DNA of 64,000 bases from Spirochaetota bacterium (GTDB taxonomy: Bacteria; Spirochaetota; Brachyspiria; Brachyspirales; JACRPF01): assembly GCA_016214035.1 (NCBI GenBank), contig JACRPF010000021.1:1-64000 (forward strand). Direction: 5' to 3'. Below are positions 55,963 through 64,000 of the stretch, in pieces. The notes under the pieces are model-generated. The model was not told the origin of the DNA. It worked only from the letters and a program-made list of their open reading frames with translations, and ran no database searches. Every line of letters begins with the position of its first letter. The stretch's first letter is position 1. The translations under genes were made by a program, and so were the position numbers.

Positions 55963-57240
55963 ATGAGACTGCTGCTTCTCTTCATCACCACCGGCTTCAT
56001 CCTGTTCGCCGGAGAACGCTCCGCATATATTCCTCAGGAATACAAGCTCATCTGGAACGATGAGTTCAGCGGCACCTCGGTAAATACCAATGCGTGGAAT
56101 TACCGAATCGGCAAAGCGAAGTTATCCGTATGCGATGCGTCGGCGGTGACTGTTGCGAACGGCGCGATGAAAATATCGCTCACGGAAAACAACGGTGTTT
56201 ACAGCGGCGGCGGGCTTATCACAAAAAAGAAATACACACAGGGTTTTTTCGAGGTAGCCGCAAAGATGGACGCAGGCCCCGGCTGGCATGAGGCGTTCTG
56301 GACATCCTGGGCGGACAGCACAGAAGCCGTCTTTAATCCTGAATTGAAAAAAAAGCCGCGCATTGAAATTGACTGCTTCGAACATTACGGCGCATACGAT
56401 GGATTCAAATTCACGTACGGCACCATACAGTGGTACCCGCTGCAGGGCAATATTAACCGTGATTACCACACCACGGATGACGATCTGTCCGCCGCCTTTC
56501 ATACCTACGGATTTGAGGTAAACGATGATTTCATTGCTTACTATTTTGACGGAAAACTCTTAAAAGCGGTTGACATACGGGGCGTCGGCCAGACGGGATT
56601 TCATCTCTGGCTTACAACCATCGCCACCATGTCGAACGCCCAGGCGAAACACGGCGCGGCATACTTCGATTATCTCCGCTGTTATGAACTTGAGGCATCC
56701 GCGTATCCGGCGCGTAAAAAAGCCGTACTCGACCGCATTGCAGCTGAAACCGGCGGCGCATCACGCTCGGCGGGACTCGACCTCTGGATAGAAGCCGAAG
56801 ACTTCATCGATAAAGGCGCATGGACCGTTGAGCGCGAAAGCGGCGCGGCGGTGCTCCGCGGTCAGCAGAAAAAAGACCCGAAGAAAACGGAAGCCGAACT
56901 CACCGCACGTACCGCCATCGACGTGATGACGGCTGGAAAATACCGGCTTTGGGTACGCGCGCGCGACTTCATAAAAAACGGCCAGGGCACCCGGACGTTC
57001 AACGTCGGCATCAACGGCAGGCGTTCCGAAACGACATTCGGCACACACGGCGTCGACGGCTACGCCTGGCAGGACGGCGGCGTATACGATATTCCCGCGG
57101 GCATGACGACGATATCGCTCATCGACAGCTCGCAGTTCTATGCGCGCTGCGACAAAATGCTGCTAACGACAGACCCCGCATTCACGCCAAACGGTATCGG
57201 CGGACAACGCAATGTTGAACATAAGGAAGGCTGGAAATGA
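55963..57240 (+). CDS. Secreted GH16 enzyme with C-terminal binding domain
   Basis: This protein of 425 residues has signal peptide MRLLLLFITTGFILFAG. The GH16 domain at about 25-250 starts YKLIWNDEFSGTSVNTNAWNY and has catalytic motif IEIDCFEHYG (near 133-141, E-x-D-x-x-E). A linker leads to a second jelly-roll-like domain (about 270-410: LDLWIEAEDFIDKGAWTVERES, KYRLWVRARDF) of the kind that binds carbohydrate. It would cut a polysaccharide outside the cell. GAGG lies before the ATG, and its stop overlaps the next gene (ATGA), starting a tight cluster that runs to the window end. Confidence 0.88.
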   Translation: MRLLLLFITTGFILFAGERSAYIPQEYKLIWNDEFSGTSVNTNAWNYRIGKAKLSVCDASAVTVANGAMKISLTENNGVYSGGGLITKKKYTQGFFEVAAKMDAGPGWHEAFWTSWADSTEAVFNPELKKKPRIEIDCFEHYGAYDGFKFTYGTIQWYPLQGNINRDYHTTDDDLSAAFHTYGFEVNDDFIAYYFDGKLLKAVDIRGVGQTGFHLWLTTIATMSNAQAKHGAAYFDYLRCYELEASAYPARKKAVLDRIAAETGGASRSAGLDLWIEAEDFIDKGAWTVERESGAAVLRGQQKKDPKKTEAELTARTAIDVMTAGKYRLWVRARDFIKNGQGTRTFNVGINGRRSETTFGTHGVDGYAWQDGGVYDIPAGMTTISLIDSSQFYARCDKMLLTTDPAFTPNGIGGQRNVEHKEGWK

Positions 57241-58427
57241 GAGCACTCATCGTGTGCATGATCGCGGCTTCGGGTATATTCGCGGCATATGACCTTGATG
57301 TAAAAACCGCTGAAGAGCTCCGTGTGCGCGATGGGCTCCCGAACTTCTTCGTAAAACTGGCGCGCGGCGGCGATGTGCGCATCGCGTACCTTGGCGGAAG
57401 CATCACGATGGCCGACGGCTGGCGTGTGAAAACGCTCGCGCATTTCCGCACCGAATATCCGAAGGCGAACATCATCGAGATAAATGCGGCGATATCCGGC
57501 ACCGGGTCCGATTACGGCGCATGCCGCCTCCCCGACCACGTACTCCGCCACAATCCCGATCTCCTGTTCGTCGAATTCCGCGTGAACGGCGGCGACCTGA
57601 AATCCATGGAAGGCATTGTCAGGCAGACATGGGCGAAAAACCCCGAGACCGATATCTGTTTCGTGTATACCATCAGCGAGTATATGGTGCCGTCACTGTC
57701 ATCGGGAAAAAACGTCACCTTCGGGTCGATACAGGAAACCGTCGCAAACAGGTACGGCATACCGACGATAGACTTCGGGCTTGAAGTGACACGTCAGGTC
57801 AAGGACGGATCGCTTATATTCAAGGCTGATAAAGCGCCCGAGGGCAAAAAGATATTCGCGAAAGACGGTACGCATCCGGGCGATGAAGGACACACCATCT
57901 ATCGTGACGTCATCGTCCGGTCATTCGCTTCGATGAAAACCGCCGGCACATCCGGTGCGCATGCCATGCCGGAACAGCTTGACGCACGATCGTGGACGCA
58001 GGCGAAGCAGGCACCGGTTACCGCGGCGTTACTCAGCACCGATTGGTCGCCGGTGGATATCGCAACAGACGCTATCATCGCACGCGGCGGTGTACGTTCA
58101 GTGAAAATGTTCCCGGCGGCGGTGAAAACATCGGCACAAGGAGCATCGATAACCATACGGTTCAACGGCACAACGGCGGGATTCATCGACATCCCGGGAC
58201 CGAAGGAAACAACGCTTACCGCGGTCATTGACGGCAAAGCGCCAATCACATTATCACGGAAAGACGCGTATCGCACCGAACAGACGATGGGGCGGTTCTT
58301 TTTCATCCCCGAGCAGGCGCCGGGTGAACACACGGTGCGCTTTGAGGTCAGCGAAATACCCGACGGCATGAACTATTATGTAGGACCGCTTCTTATCGTC
58401 GGCGAAATTCTTCCCGCGGCAAAATGA
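57237..58427 (+). CDS. Secreted SGNH/GDSL hydrolase, probable carbohydrate esterase
   Basis: This protein of 396 residues has signal peptide MRALIVCMIAASGIFAA. Block I is YLGGSITMADGW (Ser near 54), and the catalytic Asp/His pair is in DGTHPGDEGH (about 209-216). The last 150 residues form a beta-sandwich (ITIRFNGTTAGFIDIPGP...FIPEQAPGEHTVRFEV). Such two-domain SGNH enzymes commonly remove acetyl groups from polysaccharides. Coupling to the GH16 gene by ATGA supports that use here. Confidence 0.85.
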   Translation: MRALIVCMIAASGIFAAYDLDVKTAEELRVRDGLPNFFVKLARGGDVRIAYLGGSITMADGWRVKTLAHFRTEYPKANIIEINAAISGTGSDYGACRLPDHVLRHNPDLLFVEFRVNGGDLKSMEGIVRQTWAKNPETDICFVYTISEYMVPSLSSGKNVTFGSIQETVANRYGIPTIDFGLEVTRQVKDGSLIFKADKAPEGKKIFAKDGTHPGDEGHTIYRDVIVRSFASMKTAGTSGAHAMPEQLDARSWTQAKQAPVTAALLSTDWSPVDIATDAIIARGGVRSVKMFPAAVKTSAQGASITIRFNGTTAGFIDIPGPKETTLTAVIDGKAPITLSRKDAYRTEQTMGRFFFIPEQAPGEHTVRFEVSEIPDGMNYYVGPLLIVGEILPAAK

Positions 58428-58431
58428 ACGG

Positions 58432-59301
58432 ATGCCGATACGTCACCTCATCGCGCTCTGCATCCTGTTCACAGGAATTGTCTACGCTCAGATGAAAACC
58501 CCTGCAATGACGACAGGAAACCCCGCACCGGGCAGCAGGGTCAAGGTAATCGTTCCCGAATACGCCGGAACCGATGTGCATCATACGCTGTACCTGCCGC
58601 CTGAATGGAAACCGAACGGAACATATCCGGTGATGATCGAATACACCGGAAATTATTTTCCGGCATCGGGCAGCACGGGAAAAGTGGAGGATGCGAATCT
58701 CGGCTACGGGCTTACCGCCGGCAAAGGATTCATCTGGGCCGTACTGCCGTTCATTGAAACGAATCACCGCGGGAACGCCGTGAAATGGTGGGGCGACGAA
58801 AACGCTACCGCCGCATATTGCCTGCGTGAGGTAAAACGTATCTGCGCCGAATACGGCGGTGATCCGAAAAACGTATTCATCTGCGGTTTTTCACGCGGGG
58901 CTATCGCGGTCAACTACATCGGCCTTCGCGACGACACGATAGCATCGCTCTGGCGGGGCTTCATCACGCACGATCATTACGACGGCGAACAGGAATGGAA
59001 GGGCACCTCCTGGGGGGCACCGTTTGAGACTTATCAGAAAAAGGCCCGCGAACGGCTCCATCGGCTCAAGGGCAGACCGGTACTCGTTATGCGAAACGGT
59101 TCTACGGGCACGATACAACGTTTCATCGGTGACATGACGAATACGGCACCATATACTTTTCTCGACGTGCCGATAAAGGATATTTTTCCCGTCATACCGA
59201 ACGACATCATCATGCATCCGCATACCGACAAATGGCTGTCAGTACCAAGCGAAGCAAAATCGCGCGTCGACGCATGGCTTACACATGCGATGAATAAATA
59301 A
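58432..59301 (+). CDS. Secreted alpha/beta hydrolase (esterase-like)
   Basis: This protein of 289 residues has a signal peptide (LIALCILFTGIVYAQ). Strands lead to the nucleophile elbow FICGFSRGAIAVNYI (Ser near 154), and a final His candidate is in IIMHPHTDKW. The N-terminal YLPPEWKPNGTYPVMIEYTGNYFP is typical of feruloyl-esterase/PHB-depolymerase-like hydrolases. It lies 4 bp after the SGNH gene. A second esterase next to a glycosidase suits degradation of an ester-decorated polysaccharide; substrate unknown. Confidence 0.78.
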   Translation: MPIRHLIALCILFTGIVYAQMKTPAMTTGNPAPGSRVKVIVPEYAGTDVHHTLYLPPEWKPNGTYPVMIEYTGNYFPASGSTGKVEDANLGYGLTAGKGFIWAVLPFIETNHRGNAVKWWGDENATAAYCLREVKRICAEYGGDPKNVFICGFSRGAIAVNYIGLRDDTIASLWRGFITHDHYDGEQEWKGTSWGAPFETYQKKARERLHRLKGRPVLVMRNGSTGTIQRFIGDMTNTAPYTFLDVPIKDIFPVIPNDIIMHPHTDKWLSVPSEAKSRVDAWLTHAMNK

Positions 59302-59317
59302 CAGGGAGCTGCATACA

Positions 59318-61804
59318 ATGGGCACAAAAATACTGATCACCCAATGGGCACGAGCGAAACGACGGCACTGCCGGTTATTACTTGTGATTGTTTTTTCCGT
59401 CTCGACGCTTATGGCGGTCGAAACGCCTACTATCGTCGGTCCCTCCGACGGCGAAAAAACAGTCATTCCCATCCCGTCATTTTATTGGGATAACGCCGCT
59501 ATACCATATAAACCGATGATATTATTTGACGTACGATACGAGATACAGATTGCCTCTGATGCATCGTTCGCAACAGTCATCGACAAGGATATCGTCGACA
59601 TTCCGCGCTATGTTCCCGACAAACCGCTATCGGGTACCGTGTTCTGGCGTGTCCGGGCAACGAAAGACGGGACGACAAGTTCATGGTCGGCGGTGCGAAC
59701 GCTCACGATAATCGAACCGGCACATGTATTCAGCGTTCCCGACGGCGCCACAACTGCGGGAATAGCCGCCGTCATCAGCAATGCCATTGCATGCGGGGCT
59801 TCGGCGCGCATCGATTTCGCCTTGAACGGGCGCTACATCATCGATGCCGGACCGAACGCGATTACCGTCCAGAAAGCCCGCGACCTCATACTCAACGGGA
59901 ACAGGGCGACATTCATTATCAAATCAAACACCATCGGCTTTCTCCGCATGAACCGTTCGACGAACGTGATGGTGCGCGGCTTTTTCATCGACTATGACCC
60001 GCTCCCCTACACCGTGGCGAAAGTGGTCGCCATGACTGCAACAACGATGACCGTCATCCCCGAACCCGGACATCCCGATTTCGATTCGCCGCAGATACTG
60101 CGGTCCTGGACCTGGGGCGTTGCACTCGACCCCTTGGTACGCGGACGGCTCAAGGCGAACGTCCCGTTTATCCTCAACACGAAAAAGGACGATATGAAAC
60201 GGGATGGCGACCGGTTCACGCTGACGACATCATTCGTCCCGTCGGCATATTTTTCCATCGGCGACCGCTATCTGCAGTTCGCGCGCGAGAAGGCGCAGGG
60301 GCTCACCTTCACCACGGAATCGTCGAACGTGGTCATGTACGACAACATCAATTACGCCACGCCCGCCGGACATTACCTCAACATCGACGGCAGCGATTAT
60401 AAAGTGATACACTGCGCATCGCCGGTAAAGGAAGGCCGCTTCTGGGGCGGTAACGCGGACGGCGTGCACACCCGCGCGAACGGCATCGGCCCGTGGGTTG
60501 AAGGCTGCGAGTTCAACGGAGTCGGCGACGACGGCATCGCCATCTACAACAAGGCGATGTTCATCCTTGAGAAGACATCAACCACATCGATACGTATTTC
60601 CAACGATATTTTTTACCTCGAACCCGGCGATCGTTTCTGCATCTTCAATCCGCGGGACGGCGTTATCCCCGCTGACGGCCTGACGGCGGCAACCGTAACC
60701 TTCAAGCAGAAGGACGCGGGCTTCGGCGCGCACTGGCTGGTGACATTCACCCCCGCGCTTGACATCGATGTGATGACAGCACAGGGACCGCTTGAGAATG
60801 ATCAGGCGTTCAACCGGAGCAAGGTTAACGCGCTTTTCATGATACGCAGCAATTACATCCACAACATCCGCCGCTACGGGAGCGTCATACGCGGCGTGAA
60901 CGGAGTCATCGAAAACAACCGCTATGAAGGATGCAGTTCGGCAGGCATCATCGTCCGTAACGAGCCGGCGCATTGGCGTAACGGCTCGTACAGCGATTCG
61001 CTCCTCATAAAAAATAATCTCATCGCGGATTGCGCCATCGATACGCTCCGTCAGGGGTCGATTGTCGTAAATTTCGAACGGCTTTCAGGCGAATCGGGCG
61101 CCCCGGCGCAGCGGAATATCACCATTGAGAGCAACCGCATTGTCAATTGGCAGACAGGTGCGGTTATCATCGGCGCAGCGTCGAATGTGACAGTGCGAGC
61201 CAACACCATCACAGGCGAAGCGTCACATTTCCTTTCAACCAGCGAGAATGCGGTGCCGATTTCTGTAAGCCGATCATCGCGAGTCGCTATCGAGAACAAC
61301 GACATCAGTGACAAACGGACGCTCCTCGGCGTCATCTCCGTAGAATGCTCGTCGATTGTGACAACGAATGGAAACAGCGTCCGCGCGCGCATAGATACAC
61401 CGGCGGCGAACGAATACATACTCGGCATCACTGACGATGATTGCGCGTTCACCGGCGAATGGAAATCGAGCGGCCTGAAAGGTTTTAAAGGAAAAAAGAC
61501 CATATACACAACGGATATCGGCGCTTCCGCACGATGGAAGATTATGCCGGAAATTAAGGGAAAAGTGAATGTATATTTCTACAAGGTATGGCATACCGCC
61601 GAGAACGACACGGCAGTAGCCGTTGACATACGTCATACAGACGGTGTCTCCGCCGTAGTCGTCGATACGGCACAAGGACAATCCGAATGGGTGAAACTCG
61701 GCAGCTATTCGTTCACCGGCGGTGCGGGCGAAGGTGTCACGGTTACGAAAAAAACCGCTGGAAACACGAGAGTATCAGCAATTAAGTTTGTAGTAGAACA
61801 ATAA
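59318..61804 (+). CDS. Secreted right-handed beta-helix protein with fibronectin-like domain
   Basis: This protein of 828 residues has a signal-like hydrophobic segment (LLLVIVFSVSTLMAVE, about 22-37) and a fibronectin-III-like domain (about 38-125: FWRVRATKDGTTSSWSAVRTLTI). A pectate-lyase-like parallel beta-helix spans about 130-700, with many N-I turns and a HTRANGIGPWVEGCEFNGVGDDGIAIYNK stretch like GH28/PL polysaccharidases. A jelly-roll end domain follows (about 710-828). GGGAG precedes the ATG. A polysaccharide lyase or hydrolase role is likely; the GDDGIAI motif with paired Asp is compatible with GH28-type catalysis. Confidence 0.75.
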   Translation: MGTKILITQWARAKRRHCRLLLVIVFSVSTLMAVETPTIVGPSDGEKTVIPIPSFYWDNAAIPYKPMILFDVRYEIQIASDASFATVIDKDIVDIPRYVPDKPLSGTVFWRVRATKDGTTSSWSAVRTLTIIEPAHVFSVPDGATTAGIAAVISNAIACGASARIDFALNGRYIIDAGPNAITVQKARDLILNGNRATFIIKSNTIGFLRMNRSTNVMVRGFFIDYDPLPYTVAKVVAMTATTMTVIPEPGHPDFDSPQILRSWTWGVALDPLVRGRLKANVPFILNTKKDDMKRDGDRFTLTTSFVPSAYFSIGDRYLQFAREKAQGLTFTTESSNVVMYDNINYATPAGHYLNIDGSDYKVIHCASPVKEGRFWGGNADGVHTRANGIGPWVEGCEFNGVGDDGIAIYNKAMFILEKTSTTSIRISNDIFYLEPGDRFCIFNPRDGVIPADGLTAATVTFKQKDAGFGAHWLVTFTPALDIDVMTAQGPLENDQAFNRSKVNALFMIRSNYIHNIRRYGSVIRGVNGVIENNRYEGCSSAGIIVRNEPAHWRNGSYSDSLLIKNNLIADCAIDTLRQGSIVVNFERLSGESGAPAQRNITIESNRIVNWQTGAVIIGAASNVTVRANTITGEASHFLSTSENAVPISVSRSSRVAIENNDISDKRTLLGVISVECSSIVTTNGNSVRARIDTPAANEYILGITDDDCAFTGEWKSSGLKGFKGKKTIYTTDIGASARWKIMPEIKGKVNVYFYKVWHTAENDTAVAVDIRHTDGVSAVVVDTAQGQSEWVKLGSYSFTGGAGEGVTVTKKTAGNTRVSAIKFVVEQ

Positions 61805-61813
61805 ATCAGAGAA

Positions 61814-61833
61814 CAAGGGGTCATGACCCCTTG
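61814..61833. repeat. Perfect 20-bp palindrome CAAGGGGTCATGACCCCTTG
   Basis: It lies in the 51-bp gap between the beta-helix and oxidoreductase genes, about 22 bp before the latter. It could form an mRNA hairpin that limits read-through or protects the upstream message. There is no T-run. A dispersed repeat is also possible. Confidence 0.6.
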
Positions 61834-61855
61834 CCTACCAAACCAGGAGCCACAC

Positions 61856-64000
61856 ATGAAAAAGAAGCCAACCCAAAAACAGAAGAAATCCTCCCCGCGC
61901 CCGAAAGCCGCACCACCCGCCCTCACATACATCGATAAAAAATACGATCTCGTCGTCGTTGGCGGCGGAATCGGCGGCACCATCGCCGCGATAACAGCAT
62001 CACGCCGGGGATTGAAAACCGCGCTCGTTGACAATAAAGCCGGTCTCGGCGGTAATGCATCGTCCGAAATTGGAGTATCCATCGACGGCTCAACGTTCTT
62101 CGGTTTCTTCGCCAATATGCGCGAGGGCGGACCCGTTGAGGAATTGAAAGAAATGATCGCCGCCGTAGACCCGTATTTCCGGAACACCCAGAACAGCGGC
62201 ATACTGCTCTTCTGGTGCGAAAAGGAAAAGGTTGATGTCTATTCCGAGCTGAATGTTCATGGTGTTCAGACGGATAAGCGCCGTGTGGTCTCCGTTACCG
62301 GTTCACAGAGCGGCACCGAACGCAATTACCGGTTCACCGCTGCGCAGTTCGTGGACGCCACCGGCGACGGCACGGTGGCATTCCTCGCCGGCTGCGGCTT
62401 CATGCAGGGCCGCGAAGCGAAAAAAACATTTAACGAAGTGCTCGCACCCGACAAGGCCGACCAGGGCATCATGGGGGCATCGCTTCTCTACCGCGCCAGT
62501 GAGAAAAGTCATCCGACGGTATTCAGGCGCCCGGAATGGGCATATGAATATAAAACACCGGATGATCTACCCTTCCGGCTCACCATGGGGAAAGGCCCGC
62601 AGCCTATGGGCCACTGGTGGATTGAGTACGCGGGCGACAAGAACGACCCCATCGGCGAGTATGAGACCATACGCAAGGAACTTCTGAAATGCGTCTACGG
62701 CGTCTGGTCATACTTCAAGAACGATCCGGAACGCAACATGGCGAACTATGCGCTCGATACGGTAAGCATTACACCTGCGAAACGTGAAAGCCGGCGCATC
62801 ATCGGCGACTATATCCTCACCGAACGTGATATAACCGAACGACGTCACTTTGATGATGCGGTTGCCTATGCGGGATGGAACATCGACATACACGTACCCG
62901 GCGGCTTTAAATCGAGATTCAAACCGAACATTCACGCGTTCTTTCCATGGGTATTCACCATACCGCTTCGAACGCTCTACGCGAAGGACATGGACAATCT
63001 CTGGCTCGTGGGACGCGACATGAGCGTATCGCATGTGGCGCTCGGCGCGACGCGTCTGCAGGGCACCATCGGCACCACGGGACACGCGGCAGGCATCGCC
63101 GCAGCCATAGCTTTCACGAAAACATTATCGGCACGTGAGACAGCAAAAACGTATTACAAGACGGTGCAGCAGGAAATTCTGAAAGACGGATCGTTCATCC
63201 CCGGCGTGACAAGCGATGACGCCGCCGACCATGCGCGTACCGCGTCGGTCACGGCGACAAGCAGCATACCGCTCACGTTTGAACGCGCCGATGACTGGAT
63301 ACCCGTTGGCAAAGGACGTTCGCTTTCATTTCCGGTCACCGCAGGCAGTGTAGACACCATCGTCATGCCGCTCAGAAACACCGGCACCGCAAAAACCGAC
63401 GTGACGCTCTTTTTCTCACAGTGCAATCACCCGAATCATTTCACCCATCATACCCCGCTGGCCCAGCAAACCGTATCGCTTGCCCCGGGAGTACACGATG
63501 TGAGCTTCACGGTGAACGCGAAAAACCTTCACCCGGGGCTGTACGCCGTACTCGTCATGACTGACGGCACTGTCGAGTGGCTCCGTTCCCGCATCGAACC
63601 GTACGGCGCATACACCGGTTACTATGACCCGGAACGCTACTTCACGCCGTCGAAGGACACGAAGGAAAACCTTTATGCGGTGCAGAAAACGATTATGGTA
63701 ACGCCCGACGCAAAGCCCGTGGAATGGCACCGTATCTTCCGTCATCGCGTGTATCACTATGGACGAAGTCTCGACCGCGGCAATCCTGCGCTTCCGTTCG
63801 TCGAAATAACACCGCGGCAAAACCCGTACGCTCCGGCGAATATAACGAGCGGCGTATCGCACACCGATGCACTGCCCGACCTCTGGATATCAGACCCGTC
63901 GCAGCCGCTGCCTCAGGATATCACGCTGTCGTGGGAAAAACCGAAACGGATTTCATCTGTCCGCATCGTCTTTGACACCGATCTCGATATGCCGCATCCC
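61856..64000 (+). CDS. FAD-dependent oxidoreductase, partial at window end
   Basis: There are 715 codons with no stop before the window ends. After a basic N-terminus (KKKPTQKQKKSS) comes the dinucleotide-binding motif DLVVVGGGIGGTIAAITASRRGLKTALVD, then LGGNASSEIGV, AAQFVDATGDGTVAFLAG and LWLVGRDMSVSHVALGATRLQGTIGTTGHAAGIAAA. These mark the FAD_oxidored family common in polysaccharide clusters of PVC-like bacteria. After about residue 440 beta-rich binding domains follow. No signal peptide is evident. AGGAG precedes the ATG. It is probably cotranscribed with the GH16/esterase/beta-helix genes; its substrate, perhaps an unsaturated or oxidised sugar, is inferred. Confidence 0.85.
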   Translation, partial: MKKKPTQKQKKSSPRPKAAPPALTYIDKKYDLVVVGGGIGGTIAAITASRRGLKTALVDNKAGLGGNASSEIGVSIDGSTFFGFFANMREGGPVEELKEMIAAVDPYFRNTQNSGILLFWCEKEKVDVYSELNVHGVQTDKRRVVSVTGSQSGTERNYRFTAAQFVDATGDGTVAFLAGCGFMQGREAKKTFNEVLAPDKADQGIMGASLLYRASEKSHPTVFRRPEWAYEYKTPDDLPFRLTMGKGPQPMGHWWIEYAGDKNDPIGEYETIRKELLKCVYGVWSYFKNDPERNMANYALDTVSITPAKRESRRIIGDYILTERDITERRHFDDAVAYAGWNIDIHVPGGFKSRFKPNIHAFFPWVFTIPLRTLYAKDMDNLWLVGRDMSVSHVALGATRLQGTIGTTGHAAGIAAAIAFTKTLSARETAKTYYKTVQQEILKDGSFIPGVTSDDAADHARTASVTATSSIPLTFERADDWIPVGKGRSLSFPVTAGSVDTIVMPLRNTGTAKTDVTLFFSQCNHPNHFTHHTPLAQQTVSLAPGVHDVSFTVNAKNLHPGLYAVLVMTDGTVEWLRSRIEPYGAYTGYYDPERYFTPSKDTKENLYAVQKTIMVTPDAKPVEWHRIFRHRVYHYGRSLDRGNPALPFVEITPRQNPYAPANITSGVSHTDALPDLWISDPSQPLPQDITLSWEKPKRISSVRIVFDTDLDMPHP

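Overview
The window looks like a chromosomal stretch of a free-living or sediment-type Gram-negative bacterium of roughly 50 % GC, rich in secreted, Asn/Thr-heavy surface proteins. PEGA/CsgG-type and TolB-like proteins, relaxed lipoboxes, a regulator joining a LacI-type sensor to an AraC-type helix-turn-helix, and a polysaccharide-degradation cluster suggest a spirochaete-like or PVC/Lentisphaerae-like lineage. I cannot place it more precisely from sequence alone. No rRNA or tRNA gene was recognised.

Region 1 (1-32687) is a secreted-protein region. An IS3-type element (1-131) has cut off the 3' end of a leftward propeller/Ig/LamG gene. A divergent promoter region then drives a rightward operon: a small phage-like protein, a CsgG/PEGA membrane protein, and three tandem PKD/LamG paralogues. 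A second promoter with the same geometry starts a run of about 20 kb: two tail-collar proteins, a 1309-aa propeller/Ig/LamG protein, a secreted DsbA-like thiol protein, a beta-helix protein with six C-terminal cysteines, a 3268-aa RHS/YD-repeat protein, and a TolB-like partner. All three promoters carry the same palindrome centred exactly 35.5 bp from the -35 box, so the region looks like one regulon.

Region 2 (32688-41821) is an accessory region. It holds two displaced RHS-core tips with alternative C-terminal domains, a downstream candidate immunity lipoprotein, and a broken third tip. These are separated by three copies of a block containing two long stem-loops of fixed length (149 and 141 bp). 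A ten-unit 21-bp tandem repeat, a decayed insertion sequence with an amber stop in its transposase, a Fic-type mobile mystery protein A/B pair with a palindromic operator, and a second copy of the phage-like small protein follow.

Region 3 (41931-46244) is housekeeping-like: a GT39-like membrane protein, RsgA, a small hypothetical protein and a cell-wall amidase.

Region 4 (46245-64000) resembles a polysaccharide-utilisation region: a large clan-A-like glycosidase, the LacI/AraC-type regulator, two GH16 enzymes, an SGNH esterase, an alpha/beta hydrolase, a beta-helix lyase-like protein and an FAD oxidoreductase running off the window, interleaved with a radical SAM enzyme, a D-2-hydroxyacid dehydrogenase and a P-loop kinase-like protein. 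The regulator and its divergent neighbour both appear to be leaderless.
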